NCBI RefSeq assembly: GCF_014695715.1
Contig: NZ_JACJOT010000016.1
Span: 164,872-228,871 of the forward strand
DNA length: 64,000 bases
From: Microcoleus sp. FACHB-68
GTDB lineage: Bacteria; Cyanobacteriota; Cyanobacteriia; Cyanobacteriales; Oscillatoriaceae
Reading direction: 5' to 3'
Below are positions 1 to 8,188 of this stretch, piece by piece. Every line of letters starts with the position of its first letter. Positions within the stretch are counted from its first letter, which is position 1. The notes under the pieces were generated by a model, which was not told the origin of the DNA, did not search any database, and was given only the letters and a program-made list of their open reading frames with translations. A program made the translations under genes and the position numbers.

Positions 1-58
1 CCCCATGCCCATACCTTTAGGTTGGCGAAGCCTTGCCCCATTCCCCATGCCCCATTCC
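1..58. repeat. CCCCATG-type heptamer repeat remnant
   Basis: Degenerate copies of the heptamer CCCCATG lie at both ends of this stretch, just downstream of ilvN. The same heptamer makes a clean five-unit array at 18252-18286. This matches the short tandemly repeated repetitive (STRR) class known from cyanobacterial intergenic DNA. No gene is visible here. Confidence 0.6.
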
Positions 59-577
59 CTAAATCTTGGCTTCCAAAGACTTGAGAAACTCGGTATTGAC
101 GCCTGATTCGCGGGTGAGAGCAATTTTGCCGGTGCGGGCAATTTCACGAATGCCAAATTTGTTAAGTACCTGCACAATCGCGACCATTTTGCCCGGATCT
201 CCCACCACTTCCAAAGTGAGTGAGTCTTCTGCAACATCCACGACGCGGGCGCGGAAAATCTGGGCCAGTTCAATCACTTCTGAGCGGTTGTTGCTATTGG
301 CATTAACCTTGACGAGCATTAACTCTCTCTCGACACAGGGAATCTCGGTGATGTCCTGTACTTTCAGGACGTTAATCAGTTTATAGAGCTGCTTGGTGAG
401 TTGCTCAATAATCCGGTCATCACCGGGTACGACCATCGTAATCCGAGAAATTCCCATTTGCTCAGCCGGCCCAACGGCTAAGCTTTCAATATTAAAACCG
501 CGACGGGCAAACAAGCCGGCAATGCGGGTCAGGACTCCCGCTTCATCTTCAACTAGGACGGAAAGGGTGTGTTTCAT
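59..577 (-). CDS. ilvN: Acetolactate synthase small (regulatory) subunit
   Basis: Regulatory subunit of acetohydroxyacid synthase, the first common enzyme of valine, leucine and isoleucine synthesis; it binds the catalytic IlvB subunit and gives valine feedback control. The 172-residue length is usual for IlvN/IlvH. The N-terminal ACT domain (about residues 3-75) begins [21 protein letters not shown] and carries the family's [12 protein letters not shown] segment. A second ACT-like half follows (about 84-165) with the conserved FRARVVDV and GIREIARTG segments. The catalytic subunit is not in the window, as is common in cyanobacteria where the two genes are unlinked. The ATG start fits the conserved N-terminus exactly. 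Confidence 0.96.
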   Translation of the reverse strand: MKHTLSVLVEDEAGVLTRIAGLFARRGFNIESLAVGPAEQMGISRITMVVPGDDRIIEQLTKQLYKLINVLKVQDITEIPCVERELMLVKVNANSNNRSEVIELAQIFRARVVDVAEDSLTLEVVGDPGKMVAIVQVLNKFGIREIARTGKIALTRESGVNTEFLKSLEAKI

Positions 578-762
578 AAGTTACAGGAAACGCTGCTATG
601 GATGAGCAACCAGAGTTTTTAAGCAGCTTATCTCTATCTAAAGAATTATTTTACTTGACCTCCTGCGATTACAGAGGTTTTTAACAATATCATGGTGGAG
701 ATTAACCAGAGTCTCAATCACTGGTGCATCAACTTTGTTTAACCTGATTGGAGAAAAAGCTT

Positions 763-1131
763 ATGGGTTGGTTAAAAAGATTATTTGGGCTGGAAAAACC
801 ACAGAATCAGCAGGCTACCGTTCAGGCACCTGATCAACCGCAGCAGAGTTATACAGTGCCGGCTGCACCACAAACACCGGATATCCCACCAGAACGGTTA
901 GGCTTGAGTGGAGAATATGACCAAAGCGGTCTCGCCAAGCGAGTCGCTTTAGCGTTTGATGAAGATGCAGAAGTCGCTGACCTGGACAGAGTCTGGGTGG
1001 CTCAAACCGGCGGCACCGTTGTATTAAAAGGAGACGTTCCCAGCCAGGATAAGCTGAACAAACTGGTGTCCATCGCAAAGGGAACTTACGGTGCTACGGG
1101 TGTTGAAACCGATCAAGTCAACGTAGGCTAG
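763..1131 (+). CDS. BON-domain protein
   Basis: A 122-residue protein with a basic, amphipathic N-terminus (MGWLKRLFGLEK), a Pro/Gln-rich linker (about residues 14-45) and a C-terminal BON-like domain (about 54-120: LAKRVALAFDED...GTVVLKGDVPSQDKLNKLVSIAKGTYGATGVETDQVNV). BON domains are small alpha/beta modules thought to contact membranes or phospholipids and occur in envelope proteins such as OsmY. I chose the ATG at 763 over the in-frame TTG at 748 because GGAG at 750-753 sits at normal ribosome-binding distance from it. No signal peptide or transmembrane helix is obvious. It stands alone, divergent from ilvN. The fold is fairly clear; the function is not. Confidence 0.75.
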   Translation: MGWLKRLFGLEKPQNQQATVQAPDQPQQSYTVPAAPQTPDIPPERLGLSGEYDQSGLAKRVALAFDEDAEVADLDRVWVAQTGGTVVLKGDVPSQDKLNKLVSIAKGTYGATGVETDQVNVG

Positions 1132-1220
1132 GCCGGTTTAAAGTTTTAAATACTCGCTTGTTTTCAGGCGCTTGTCTGGAAATGACGCGGTGACTTAACT
1201 TGGGATTTTATCTCATTCTA

Positions 1221-1250
1221 TGTAGGGGGGCTTTACGAAGCGCCCCTACA
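1221..1250. repeat. TGTAGGGG...CCCCTACA hairpin element
   Basis: Inverted repeat with 13-base arms (1221-1233 and 1238-1250), 12 of 13 paired, closed by a TACG loop (UNCG type in RNA). A related element with the same TGTAGGGGCG end lies at 50781-50848. This looks like one of the small palindromic dispersed elements of cyanobacterial intergenic DNA. Confidence 0.6.
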
Positions 1251-1355
1251 GTCGTTTTGAGTACCGGCATTTGTGCGGCGGCTGGTTTTGAGGGGTTGAT
1301 TGTAAATTGTCGCTACTGGGCTAATCACCAAGAAAACCAGGCCGGCCTCGCACCC

Positions 1356-1375
1356 TCCCAGGCCAACGCCTGGGA
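1356..1375 (-). terminator. Hairpin downstream of the antiporter gene
   Basis: Perfect 8-bp stem TCCCAGGC/GCCTGGGA around a CAAC loop, 23 bases beyond the antiporter stop codon. No clear T-tract follows, so termination is plausible but unproven. The right arm shares the 12-mer CGCCTGGGAACG with a site near 58168. Confidence 0.45.
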
Positions 1376-1398
1376 ACGGGGGAGATGTTAGGAGAATC

Positions 1399-2895
1399 TT
1401 ATTCGGATTCTTGAGGGGTGTCAGCAACTGCCGGTTGTTGAAAGACAACCCGTAATAGGGGTGGCGCGATAAAGGTCGTCAAGATCACCATGAGAATAAT
1501 CGCGACTTCCAAAGCTTCAGAGAGCGCACCACTGTCTGATCCAACAGCGGCAAACACAAGTCCCACTTCACCTCGCGGAATCATGCCGACGCCAATGGCT
1601 AAGCGGTTGATCTTTTCTTGACCAAAGACGCTGAAACCGGCAACTACTTTACCCAGAATAGCCACTCCAATTAGGAAAGTGGCAATGATCAGACCTTCTC
1701 GATTCGCGGGAACTGCTGGATTGAGAACGCCTAAGTTGGTTTTAGCCCCCACGGTAACAAAAAAGATCGGTACCAGGATATCGGCAATGGGGATAACCTG
1801 TCTTTGCAACTCTTTGCGCTTATCTGTCTCATCTAAGACGAGTCCAGCAGCAAAGGCACCTAAAATCGCTTCCAAATGGATTGCTGCGCCAATATAAGAC
1901 AGAACCAAGGCGAAGATGATAGCCGGCATGATGATCTGGCCGCGTGTTTTGAGTTGATCGGCCAGTGCCACAAACGAGGTGTTGATAAAACGCCCCAACA
2001 GAATGGCACCGACGAGGAAAACGCTGGCACTGATAATCAGATAAACAACGTTGTACACGTCCACTTCGCCGGTTTTGGCCAAACTCGCCACCACGGCTAG
2101 GATGATGATCCCCAGAACGTCGTCGATCACCGCCGCGCCAATGATAATCTGACCTTCTTTCGATTTGAGTGCTCCAATTTCTGTGAGCACTCTGGAAGTA
2201 ATTCCAATGCTAGTAGCCGTTAAAGCAGCCCCAGCAAACACCGCTGGAACAGTGGCAAAGTTAAACAAGGCAATCAGCCCGACTGTGCCGATAACAAAGG
2301 GTACTGTCACCCCCACGACGGCGACGAGAGTTGCTTGAACGCCGGCTTCTATCAGTTCTCTTAAGTTCGATTCCAGACCAATTTCAAATAGCAAAACAAT
2401 CACGCCCAGTTCGGCTAAAACTGAGATGACTTCGCTCTGAACTTGGAATGTGGCGTTTGCGGTCTCAGGAGTCAGGCCGGCAGTGGCTTGGAGGAAGGCG
2501 ATGAGCGCAGAACCGGAACTGTCTGCTACGCCTTCTGGAAACACCAGCAAATGCAAAGCTGAAACGCCGACGATAACCCCAGCCACCAGTTCGCCCAGTA
2601 CGGGGGGGAACCCCAGCCAGTTAGAAAATTCTCCACCGATTTTGCTGGCAAGATAAATTACAACTAAACTCAGTAGCACGCCGGCTAGGATCATTGGGCC
2701 TTGTGCTTCTGTTGCCGTTTCGGTTGCGGCTGCGAGAACCGGCCCCAGCGAGCCGGCAGCGAGGCTCCAGTTGGTTGGGGTGAAGGTACTCACCCCGGTT
2801 ATGACATCAACCATTACTTCCGCAGAACTCATCCTGTTTAATGTACCAGTCAAAAGCTGTGGGGTGGGCAATTCTGCTGGGTGTTGGAATTCCAC
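1399..2895 (-). CDS. CPA2-family Na+/H+ antiporter (NapA/NhaS3-like)
   Basis: Integral membrane cation:proton antiporter of 498 residues with about 12 hydrophobic segments and no C-terminal TrkA-N domain. Family landmarks: FPPVLGELVAGVIVG (about 96-110), ELGVIVLLFEIGLE (about 162-175), LTATSIGITSRVL (about 225-237), the paired acidic IDDVLG motif (about 257-262) that carries the ions in CPA2 proteins, and MIPRGEVGLVFA near the C-terminus. It resembles Synechocystis NhaS3, a thylakoid Na+/H+ antiporter; that assignment is from memory of the family. The start used is GTG at 2895, with AAGGTGG well placed upstream. An ATG at 2832 would remove 21 residues but has a poorly spaced Shine-Dalgarno. 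Confidence 0.9.
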   Translation of the reverse strand: MEFQHPAELPTPQLLTGTLNRMSSAEVMVDVITGVSTFTPTNWSLAAGSLGPVLAAATETATEAQGPMILAGVLLSLVVIYLASKIGGEFSNWLGFPPVLGELVAGVIVGVSALHLLVFPEGVADSSGSALIAFLQATAGLTPETANATFQVQSEVISVLAELGVIVLLFEIGLESNLRELIEAGVQATLVAVVGVTVPFVIGTVGLIALFNFATVPAVFAGAALTATSIGITSRVLTEIGALKSKEGQIIIGAAVIDDVLGIIILAVVASLAKTGEVDVYNVVYLIISASVFLVGAILLGRFINTSFVALADQLKTRGQIIMPAIIFALVLSYIGAAIHLEAILGAFAAGLVLDETDKRKELQRQVIPIADILVPIFFVTVGAKTNLGVLNPAVPANREGLIIATFLIGVAILGKVVAGFSVFGQEKINRLAIGVGMIPRGEVGLVFAAVGSDSGALSEALEVAIILMVILTTFIAPPLLRVVFQQPAVADTPQESE

Positions 2896-2937
2896 AACTT
2901 GCCCACCTTGCGGTAAATTTTGGTTGATTCTGGCTTT

Positions 2938-3750
2938 TTAGACAAAAACGCGATGCAGCAGGGAGGGCATTTGCCGGCGCACTTGCTCGATGCGACTGGG
3001 TTCAATTTCGGCGATTGCAACTCCCGGTCTGTCACCGGCATCGGCGAGAATTACGCCCCAAGGATCTATGATCATGGCGTGGCCGTGTGAGTGGCGCATG
3101 GCGTAGTGCCGGCCTGTTTGTGCCGGTGCAATCACATAGCAGGTGTTTTCAATGGCTCTGGCTTGCAGCAGCACTTGCCAGTGATCTTTGCCGGTGTAGG
3201 CAGTGAAGGCGGCGGGGACAAATAAAACTTCCGCGCCTTTGTAAGAAAGGTGCCGGTACAGTTCCGGGAAGCGGACATCATAACAAACCGAGAGTCCGAT
3301 GTTACCGAGATGTTCAGAAGGATAAACCGGCGGTAGTGTTGTGCCGGCCATTACCGTGCTCGATTCTTGATAAGTGTTGCCATCGGGCAAGTTCACATCA
3401 AACAGGTGCACTTTTTTATACCGAGCTTGTTCGGTGCCGGTGGGATCTACCAGCAGTGCTGTGTTATAGACTTTGCCGCTGTCTTCCGGTACTGGGAAGC
3501 CACCGCCCACGATTGTCACCTGAAAGCGCTGGGCCATCGTTTTGAGGAATTTTTCACTCTGCTGCGCGATCTCTTCGGCTTGGGCAATCTTGTCCTTTTC
3601 TTCTCCTAGAAAGGAGAAGTTTTCTGGCAAGCTGACCAACTCGGCACCACGACGCACGGCAAGATCAATCAATTCTTCTGCCTGAACCAGGTTTTTTTGC
3701 AGGTCAGGCAAGCTGGTCATTTGGAGAGCGGCGGCTAGATAAGATTTCAT
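2938..3750 (-). CDS. Carbon-nitrogen hydrolase (nitrilase superfamily, Nit1/omega-amidase type)
   Basis: A 270-residue soluble amidase with the intact Glu-Lys-Cys triad of the nitrilase superfamily: Glu43 in SLPENFSFLG, Lys113 in YKKVHLFDV and Cys156 in GLSVCYDVRFPELYR. The pattern fits the Nit1/YbeM branch, whose members hydrolyse deaminated glutathione or omega-amides as metabolite repair enzymes. Length is usual for the family. It is transcribed in the same direction as the antiporter, whose start lies 42 bases downstream, so co-transcription is possible. Substrate cannot be decided from sequence. Confidence 0.92.
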   Translation of the reverse strand: MKSYLAAALQMTSLPDLQKNLVQAEELIDLAVRRGAELVSLPENFSFLGEEKDKIAQAEEIAQQSEKFLKTMAQRFQVTIVGGGFPVPEDSGKVYNTALLVDPTGTEQARYKKVHLFDVNLPDGNTYQESSTVMAGTTLPPVYPSEHLGNIGLSVCYDVRFPELYRHLSYKGAEVLFVPAAFTAYTGKDHWQVLLQARAIENTCYVIAPAQTGRHYAMRHSHGHAMIIDPWGVILADAGDRPGVAIAEIEPSRIEQVRRQMPSLLHRVFV

Positions 3751-4053
3751 GGATTGATTTAACAGAGATTGAGCGATAGATTGGCAATCGATAGGTCTCG
3801 TTCTACTAGAGTACCCAGATCCAAAATATCTTGCTTGTCAACGTTTTATTACTTTTTTCAGAAAACTCTCAGATACTTTGCTAATTCTATAGCTTTTGAG
3901 AAGCCCTGGCAACGCTGTTTATTAAAGAAAAAGCTGTTGATATGCTAAATATTTTATCTTGAATATGTTGATATTTCAATAAGCTTAGAAAAAATAGAGA
4001 CGCGAAATTTCTTTCACGTCTTCCCCTTAATCAAAACGAGAATTTGCTATAAA
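3751..4053. other. Gene-free AT-rich spacer
   Basis: An AT-rich 303-base gap between the SLH/WG gene end and the amidase start. I see no convincing ORF, RNA or repeat. It should contain the amidase promoter. Confidence 0.5.
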
Positions 4054-5706
4054 CTATTTGAGTGGGTTGCGAAGATAAACCCATGTGCCGCCTTCAAAAA
4101 CTCCATTGGCTACTAACTCTTCATTGCGCCATTTTCCGCCAATGGCAACTCGCGCCACCCCTTCAGAAAAAGATGCAGCATCCCCAAATTGCGGATAAAT
4201 TACATACTTGCCGGTTTTATCGATGTAGCCATAGGCGTAACCAATTCCTTCAGGACGATCGATTCTTACAAGGGCTAGCCCTTCAGAAAAAGGTTCAACC
4301 AGTTGATATTTTGGTTGAATTACCATTTTGCCAGTTTTGTCAATATAGCCAAAACTTCCATAATTGCCGGCTGCTGCTAACCCTTCAGAAAAAGGCCAAG
4401 CAACGGTAAATTGCGGCTGAATCACAACTTTTCCAGTTTTATCGATATAACCGAATTTGTCGCCAATTTTCACGGGTGCAAGTCCTTCTGAAAACGATTC
4501 ACCTGCGGAATGGGGCTGAATCGGGAAGTTGCCGGTTTTATCGATATAGCCCCAAGTTTCACCAATTCTAACGAGGGCGAGTCCGTCAGAAAAAGACTTT
4601 GCTTGATCAAATTTATTAGGAATTACAAGTTTGCCGGTTTTATCGATATAGCCATATTTGCCACCTCCTGCCACAACGCCAACTAACGCAAATCCTTCAG
4701 AAAATGATTCTGCATTATAATAGGGTTCGTTGCTGATGCGCTTGCCGGTTTTGTCAATATAGGCATCTTTGTAATCGATTTCAACCAGTGCGATTCCTTC
4801 AGAAAAGGGCTTGGCAATATCATACTGTGGCTGAATAACCATTTTACCTGTGTTATCGATATAACCGAATTTATAGCCAACTCTGACGGCTGCTAGCCCT
4901 TCGGAAAATTCATTAGCGGCAGTAAATTGGGGCTGAATAACCACCTTTCCATTGGTGTCTGCATAACCAAATTTTGCATCATTGAGCGTGCCGGTACTGA
5001 ATGCCGCCAGCCCTTCTGAAAAATTTGATGCCCAATACGATTGTGCCGGCGGCGAGATATAATTCAGTCTTGCAATGTACTGCGGAGAAACTGCCTCTGG
5101 AATTTGTAAAGCTTGAGCGATTAAGGCAGTGACTTCACCCCGCGTCGCATTTTGATTGGGCTTCAATTGTTTGACATTCGGATAATTCACCACAAGATTT
5201 CCAAAAATTGCAGATGACACTGCGTTGATTGCATAGTCGGGAACTTGCGTTGCATCCTCAAAATACTGTTTCAGCATTTCCACAGATGGTGAAGGGGCGC
5301 TGTAGTTCAAACCATTAGCAAGAATGACTAATGCTTGCACACGTGGGATGGTTTGATTCGGTTTAAATGTCCCGTCTGGATAGCCGGCAAAGAAGCCATT
5401 TTTAGAGGCAGCTTGAATCGCTTTATAAGCCCAGTAAGTATTAGGGACATCTGTGAAGTTAGCCGGCTTGCGAACCGGCTGGGCATTGGGGAAAGCTTTT
5501 AGCAAAATCGCGGCAAATTCAGCGCGGGTAATCGTTCCTTCGGGACGAAAATCTCCCTCTGGATAGCCACTAATTAAATTTCGCTCTTGTAGTTTGACAA
5601 TTGAGACTTGCGCCCAGTGGTTTTGAACGTCAGAAAATGTTAAAGCAGTTGCCATTGAGGGACTCCATAAATAAATCACAGCTAACGGTAAGTATTCAAG
5701 CTTCAT
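4054..5706 (-). CDS. SLH-domain and WG-repeat envelope protein
   Basis: A 550-residue protein with a short hydrophobic N-terminus resembling a signal peptide (cleavage plausible near ATA-LTF). Three S-layer homology domains follow (about 22-65, 80-125, 145-200), with ITRAEFAAIL, IPRVQALVIL and TRGEVTALIAQAL segments. The C-terminal half (about 225-545) holds eight WG repeats of the form FSEGLA...(Y/F)GYIDKTGK.VIQP plus a partial ninth. SLH domains anchor proteins to the peptidoglycan-linked layer, and cyanobacterial outer-membrane porins use the same module; WG repeats probably mediate binding. Repeats differ in sequence, so they are old. No catalytic motif is seen. Flanked by spacers of 300 and 523 bases, it is probably monocistronic. 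Confidence 0.88.
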   Translation of the reverse strand: MKLEYLPLAVIYLWSPSMATALTFSDVQNHWAQVSIVKLQERNLISGYPEGDFRPEGTITRAEFAAILLKAFPNAQPVRKPANFTDVPNTYWAYKAIQAASKNGFFAGYPDGTFKPNQTIPRVQALVILANGLNYSAPSPSVEMLKQYFEDATQVPDYAINAVSSAIFGNLVVNYPNVKQLKPNQNATRGEVTALIAQALQIPEAVSPQYIARLNYISPPAQSYWASNFSEGLAAFSTGTLNDAKFGYADTNGKVVIQPQFTAANEFSEGLAAVRVGYKFGYIDNTGKMVIQPQYDIAKPFSEGIALVEIDYKDAYIDKTGKRISNEPYYNAESFSEGFALVGVVAGGGKYGYIDKTGKLVIPNKFDQAKSFSDGLALVRIGETWGYIDKTGNFPIQPHSAGESFSEGLAPVKIGDKFGYIDKTGKVVIQPQFTVAWPFSEGLAAAGNYGSFGYIDKTGKMVIQPKYQLVEPFSEGLALVRIDRPEGIGYAYGYIDKTGKYVIYPQFGDAASFSEGVARVAIGGKWRNEELVANGVFEGGTWVYLRNPLK

Positions 5707-6229
5707 AGGTTTAATCAGGATAGTTTATTTAAACTAAAAATATAGCATTTTCTCTGTTGTCTAGGCATTGTAATTGTTCGGAGTATTCACAAATAATTCT
5801 AAATTGCTGCACAGAGCGATTTTATTGATATTTGAAATTTAATGGAAATAGATATTTAATCATAAAAATATTAGTTAGAATTTTGACAAAGCGCCTTATA
5901 AATGAGAGCCTGTCCGTTAGGTGCCGGCTTTGTGTAAGTTTTGCAAATTATCAAAATATATTTTTCGCCTCGCTGAATGACGCAATGATCGAAGGAACCG
6001 ACAGGCAAAGCAAAGGCGAGCGGAATTCAAATAAATCTAACCTTGTCAACCATCCAAAGGTAGATAAGCACTATGTTAATAGGAATATCACCCAAACTGC
6101 TGCGGTTGTAACTCTTTCTTTTGATAGAGATTACCAAGACTTGTCCTGCTTTGCGAAACAATATAAAGCGAGGCGGGTCTTAACTAACTAACAAAGATTT
6201 TGAATGTTGGTGTTTAGGGAGCTGTAACA
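5707..6229. other. Long spacer upstream of a small cyanobacterial gene
   Basis: 523 bases between divergent genes. A 119-codon frame at 5832-6191 crosses it, but its composition (Lys/Asn/Ser-rich, no ribosome binding site, no recognisable motif) suggests chance. I see no clear RNA structure. Promoters for both flanking genes should lie here. Confidence 0.45.
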
Positions 6230-6445
6230 ATGAATGGAATCCGTCCGATTGTCAAACAAGCATTAGCCACCGGCTATCTTACGGTTGAAGCCGAAGAACA
6301 GTTGCGTCAGCTTTTACAAACGACTAAGTACAGCATCGAAGATTTTAGAGCTTTCATTACCTTACAGCAAGAAGCAATGAAAGGTCGAGTTATGCAAGAA
6401 TCTCGTGAATTGCTGCGTTCTCAATATGTTTCCGCAGCGGCTTGA
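6230..6445 (+). CDS. Small conserved cyanobacterial protein, 71 aa
   Basis: A 71-residue soluble, helix-rich protein (TGYLTVEAEEQLRQLLQTTKYSIEDFRAFITLQQEAMKGRV). The ATG is preceded by GGAG at good spacing (6219-6222), and codon use looks normal for the window. The style matches short hypothetical proteins widespread in cyanobacteria, but I cannot name a family or function. No transmembrane segment, cysteine cluster or DNA-binding motif is visible. Confidence 0.7.
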   Translation: MNGIRPIVKQALATGYLTVEAEEQLRQLLQTTKYSIEDFRAFITLQQEAMKGRVMQESRELLRSQYVSAAA

Positions 6446-6606
6446 ACCCTTTCTCTGAATTTCGCCAAAGTTGGTTTAATAAAATTGAGCCGGCAGCGGT
6501 TGAGTAAAAAATACCAAGAAAGCCAGCATTAAAGAACATTTGGGTGCCGGCAGGACAAACTTTTGCAGGTCATTAAAATAGATTTTTTTCGGGAAAGCGT
6601 ACAAAG

Positions 6607-6906
6607 ATGGTAGCGAAGAAGCGTGAAGAACTATTAGCAATAGTGGCGGCACACCGGCAGGATTTACAAGAAATGGGTGTGAACTCTTTAGACTTGCTAG
6701 GTTGGGAAGTCAGAAATGAAGCCGATTCTAATAATAATCTAAACGTTTTAGCCAAGTTCGAGCGACCGTGCGGGCTATTTCAATTCTTCCGCGTCAAACA
6801 CTACTTAGAAGATATCCTAGGCTGTCCGATAAATTTGGGAACGGAAAAAGCTGAGAGAGCGTATTTACAATCGCCGGTTCTCCAAGAAGCACTCCGCAGC
6901 TTCTAA
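6607..6906 (+). CDS. MNT-type nucleotidyltransferase-fold protein lacking catalytic residues
   Basis: A 99-residue protein that follows the minimal nucleotidyltransferase (MntA-like antitoxin) fold from end to end: an N-terminal helix (REELLAIVAAHRQDLQEMGVNSL), the strand-loop that should carry GS...DxD, then FERPCGLFQFFRVKHYLEDILGCPINLGTEKA and a C-terminal ...VLQEALRSF. The active site is gone: GS is GW (residues 32-33), and both metal-binding Asp positions read Asn (Asn44 and Asn46, in SNNNLNV). In intact systems an MNT protein AMPylates a HEPN toxin encoded beside it; no HEPN-like frame is adjacent. The reading frame is open and full length, so this is more likely a retained non-catalytic protein than a pseudogene. 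Confidence 0.75.
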   Translation: MVAKKREELLAIVAAHRQDLQEMGVNSLDLLGWEVRNEADSNNNLNVLAKFERPCGLFQFFRVKHYLEDILGCPINLGTEKAERAYLQSPVLQEALRSF

Positions 6907-7142
6907 AGATGGGCAACTTAGCATTTAATATAGCTCAGTTCGCTGTCAACTTAATAAGCATTTTTATCTAATCTGAATCAAATAATCATGAACGCCGCCA
7001 CCCTCGGTTAAAAAATTAAAATCAGGGATAATACTTAGCAATAAAAGGCTGAGTTCGCTGTTCCGTAACGATTGATTAAAACCGGCAATTTTTAGCTTTC
7101 TACTCCACCACAAAAGCCGAATGAAATGCTAAAAATTGAAAT

Positions 7143-7946
7143 ATGAAGCAACAACGGTATAATCAACAACAAATTGACTCGTTCGCCCAAGCGGTTTTGA
7201 ACGATGGCTATTGCGTGTTGCGCGATCACTTTTCCACCGCAACACTGAATGTTTGGCGCGAAGCCTTTGCGCCCTTGCTACACGATCATATCGAGCGCGA
7301 AGGTAAACTTCGCAATCGCGGCTCAGCTCGTTATTATGTTACCCTTCCCTTCAACGCTCCCTTTGCCGATCCCAGTATTTATGAAGATGAGGATGTGCTA
7401 GCGCTGGTTGAGCGTTTGGTGGGCGAAGATGCGGTGATGTGCCAGTTGGCAACAGACACGCCATTGCTGGGTTCTGACTATCAAGATGTGCACCGGGATG
7501 CGCCGCCGCTTTTCCCGGAAGCTGGGATAGAAACGCCGCCATTTCAGCTAGCAATTAACTTCCCACTCGTGGATGTGACGCTGGAAAATGGCCCGTTTGA
7601 GGTGGTGCGGGGCACGCACATGATCCCCAAGGCGGAAGGCTTGCAGCGCCTGGAGTCGGGTGAGATCAAGTTAGAGCCGGTTTTGCTGAAAGCCGGCGAT
7701 GTGATGATCCGCGATGTGCGGGGACTTCACAGAGGCACTCCTAACCGCACAGAAATACCGCGTCCAATGGTGGTAATTGGCTATAGCCGGCGCTGGTTAT
7801 ATCGCCCGGAGGTTTGCATTCACATTCCCCGTGCTTCCTTTGATGCACTTTCGGAACGCGCCCGCCATTTATTGCGCTTCAATCCAATTGTTGAATCCTT
7901 GGAAGAGAAGCCGGCAGTTGAGGTTTATCAAGCGTTTGCTTACTAA
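7143..7946 (+). CDS. Phytanoyl-CoA dioxygenase (PhyH) family protein
   Basis: A 267-residue Fe(II)/2-oxoglutarate-dependent oxygenase of the PhyH family. The facial-triad motif is present as His117-x-Asp119 in YQDVHRDAPP and a distal His196 in DVRGLHRGTPNRT; the following Arg (RTEIPRPMVVIGYSRR) is in place to bind 2-oxoglutarate. The NGPFEVVRGTHM segment between them is typical. Such enzymes hydroxylate small molecules, and cyanobacterial members are often linked to secondary or osmolyte metabolism. No neighbour points to a substrate. A strong terminator follows at 7962-8008, so the gene appears to be a single transcription unit. Confidence 0.88.
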   Translation: MKQQRYNQQQIDSFAQAVLNDGYCVLRDHFSTATLNVWREAFAPLLHDHIEREGKLRNRGSARYYVTLPFNAPFADPSIYEDEDVLALVERLVGEDAVMCQLATDTPLLGSDYQDVHRDAPPLFPEAGIETPPFQLAINFPLVDVTLENGPFEVVRGTHMIPKAEGLQRLESGEIKLEPVLLKAGDVMIRDVRGLHRGTPNRTEIPRPMVVIGYSRRWLYRPEVCIHIPRASFDALSERARHLLRFNPIVESLEEKPAVEVYQAFAY

Positions 7947-7961
7947 GAAATGATGTGATAG

Positions 7962-8008
7962 GCGTTCGCTCTGTAACATAAAAAGGGCGAGCGCTTTTGC
8001 TTTTTTTT
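7962..8008 (+). terminator. Rho-independent terminator after the PhyH gene
   Basis: An 11-bp stem (7962-7972 with 7984-7994, two G-U pairs) and an 11-base loop, followed by a run of eight T at 8001-8008. It lies 15 bases after the stop codon. Confidence 0.85.
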
Positions 8009-8068
8009 ATATTAAATTGCTGGAAAAAGTCTCGAATTGCTAATAGGTCTTAAATACAAGCTTTTAAC

Positions 8069-8092
8069 TCATCTGTGTTTATCTGGGGTTAA
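8069..8092 (-). repeat. Dispersed TTAACC-CAGATAAACGCAGATG repeat, copy on minus strand
   Basis: Reverse-complement copy of a short dispersed repeat also seen at 12081-12111 and 29906-29941. It sits in the spacer between the PhyH and pentapeptide genes. Confidence 0.55.
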
Positions 8093-8188
8093 GAAAGACT
8101 TTTCTAATTCACTTCGCTAAATTACAGCGCGGATAGGTAGAGCGATAGCGAAGCCCATCCTACAAATAGAGCTTTTCACTTTTTACTT

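Larger units (their letters stand above)
1132..1398. other. Intergenic region with two hairpins
   Basis: Convergent gap between the BON gene and the antiporter. It contains a TGTAGGGG-type hairpin (1221-1250) and a perfect short stem-loop (1356-1375), both listed separately. The open frames across it look like chance readings. Confidence 0.6.

Noticed and set aside
5832..6191. 119-codon frame upstream of the 71-residue gene
   Set aside because: No ribosome binding site, low-complexity composition and no recognisable motif; probably chance in an AT-rich spacer.
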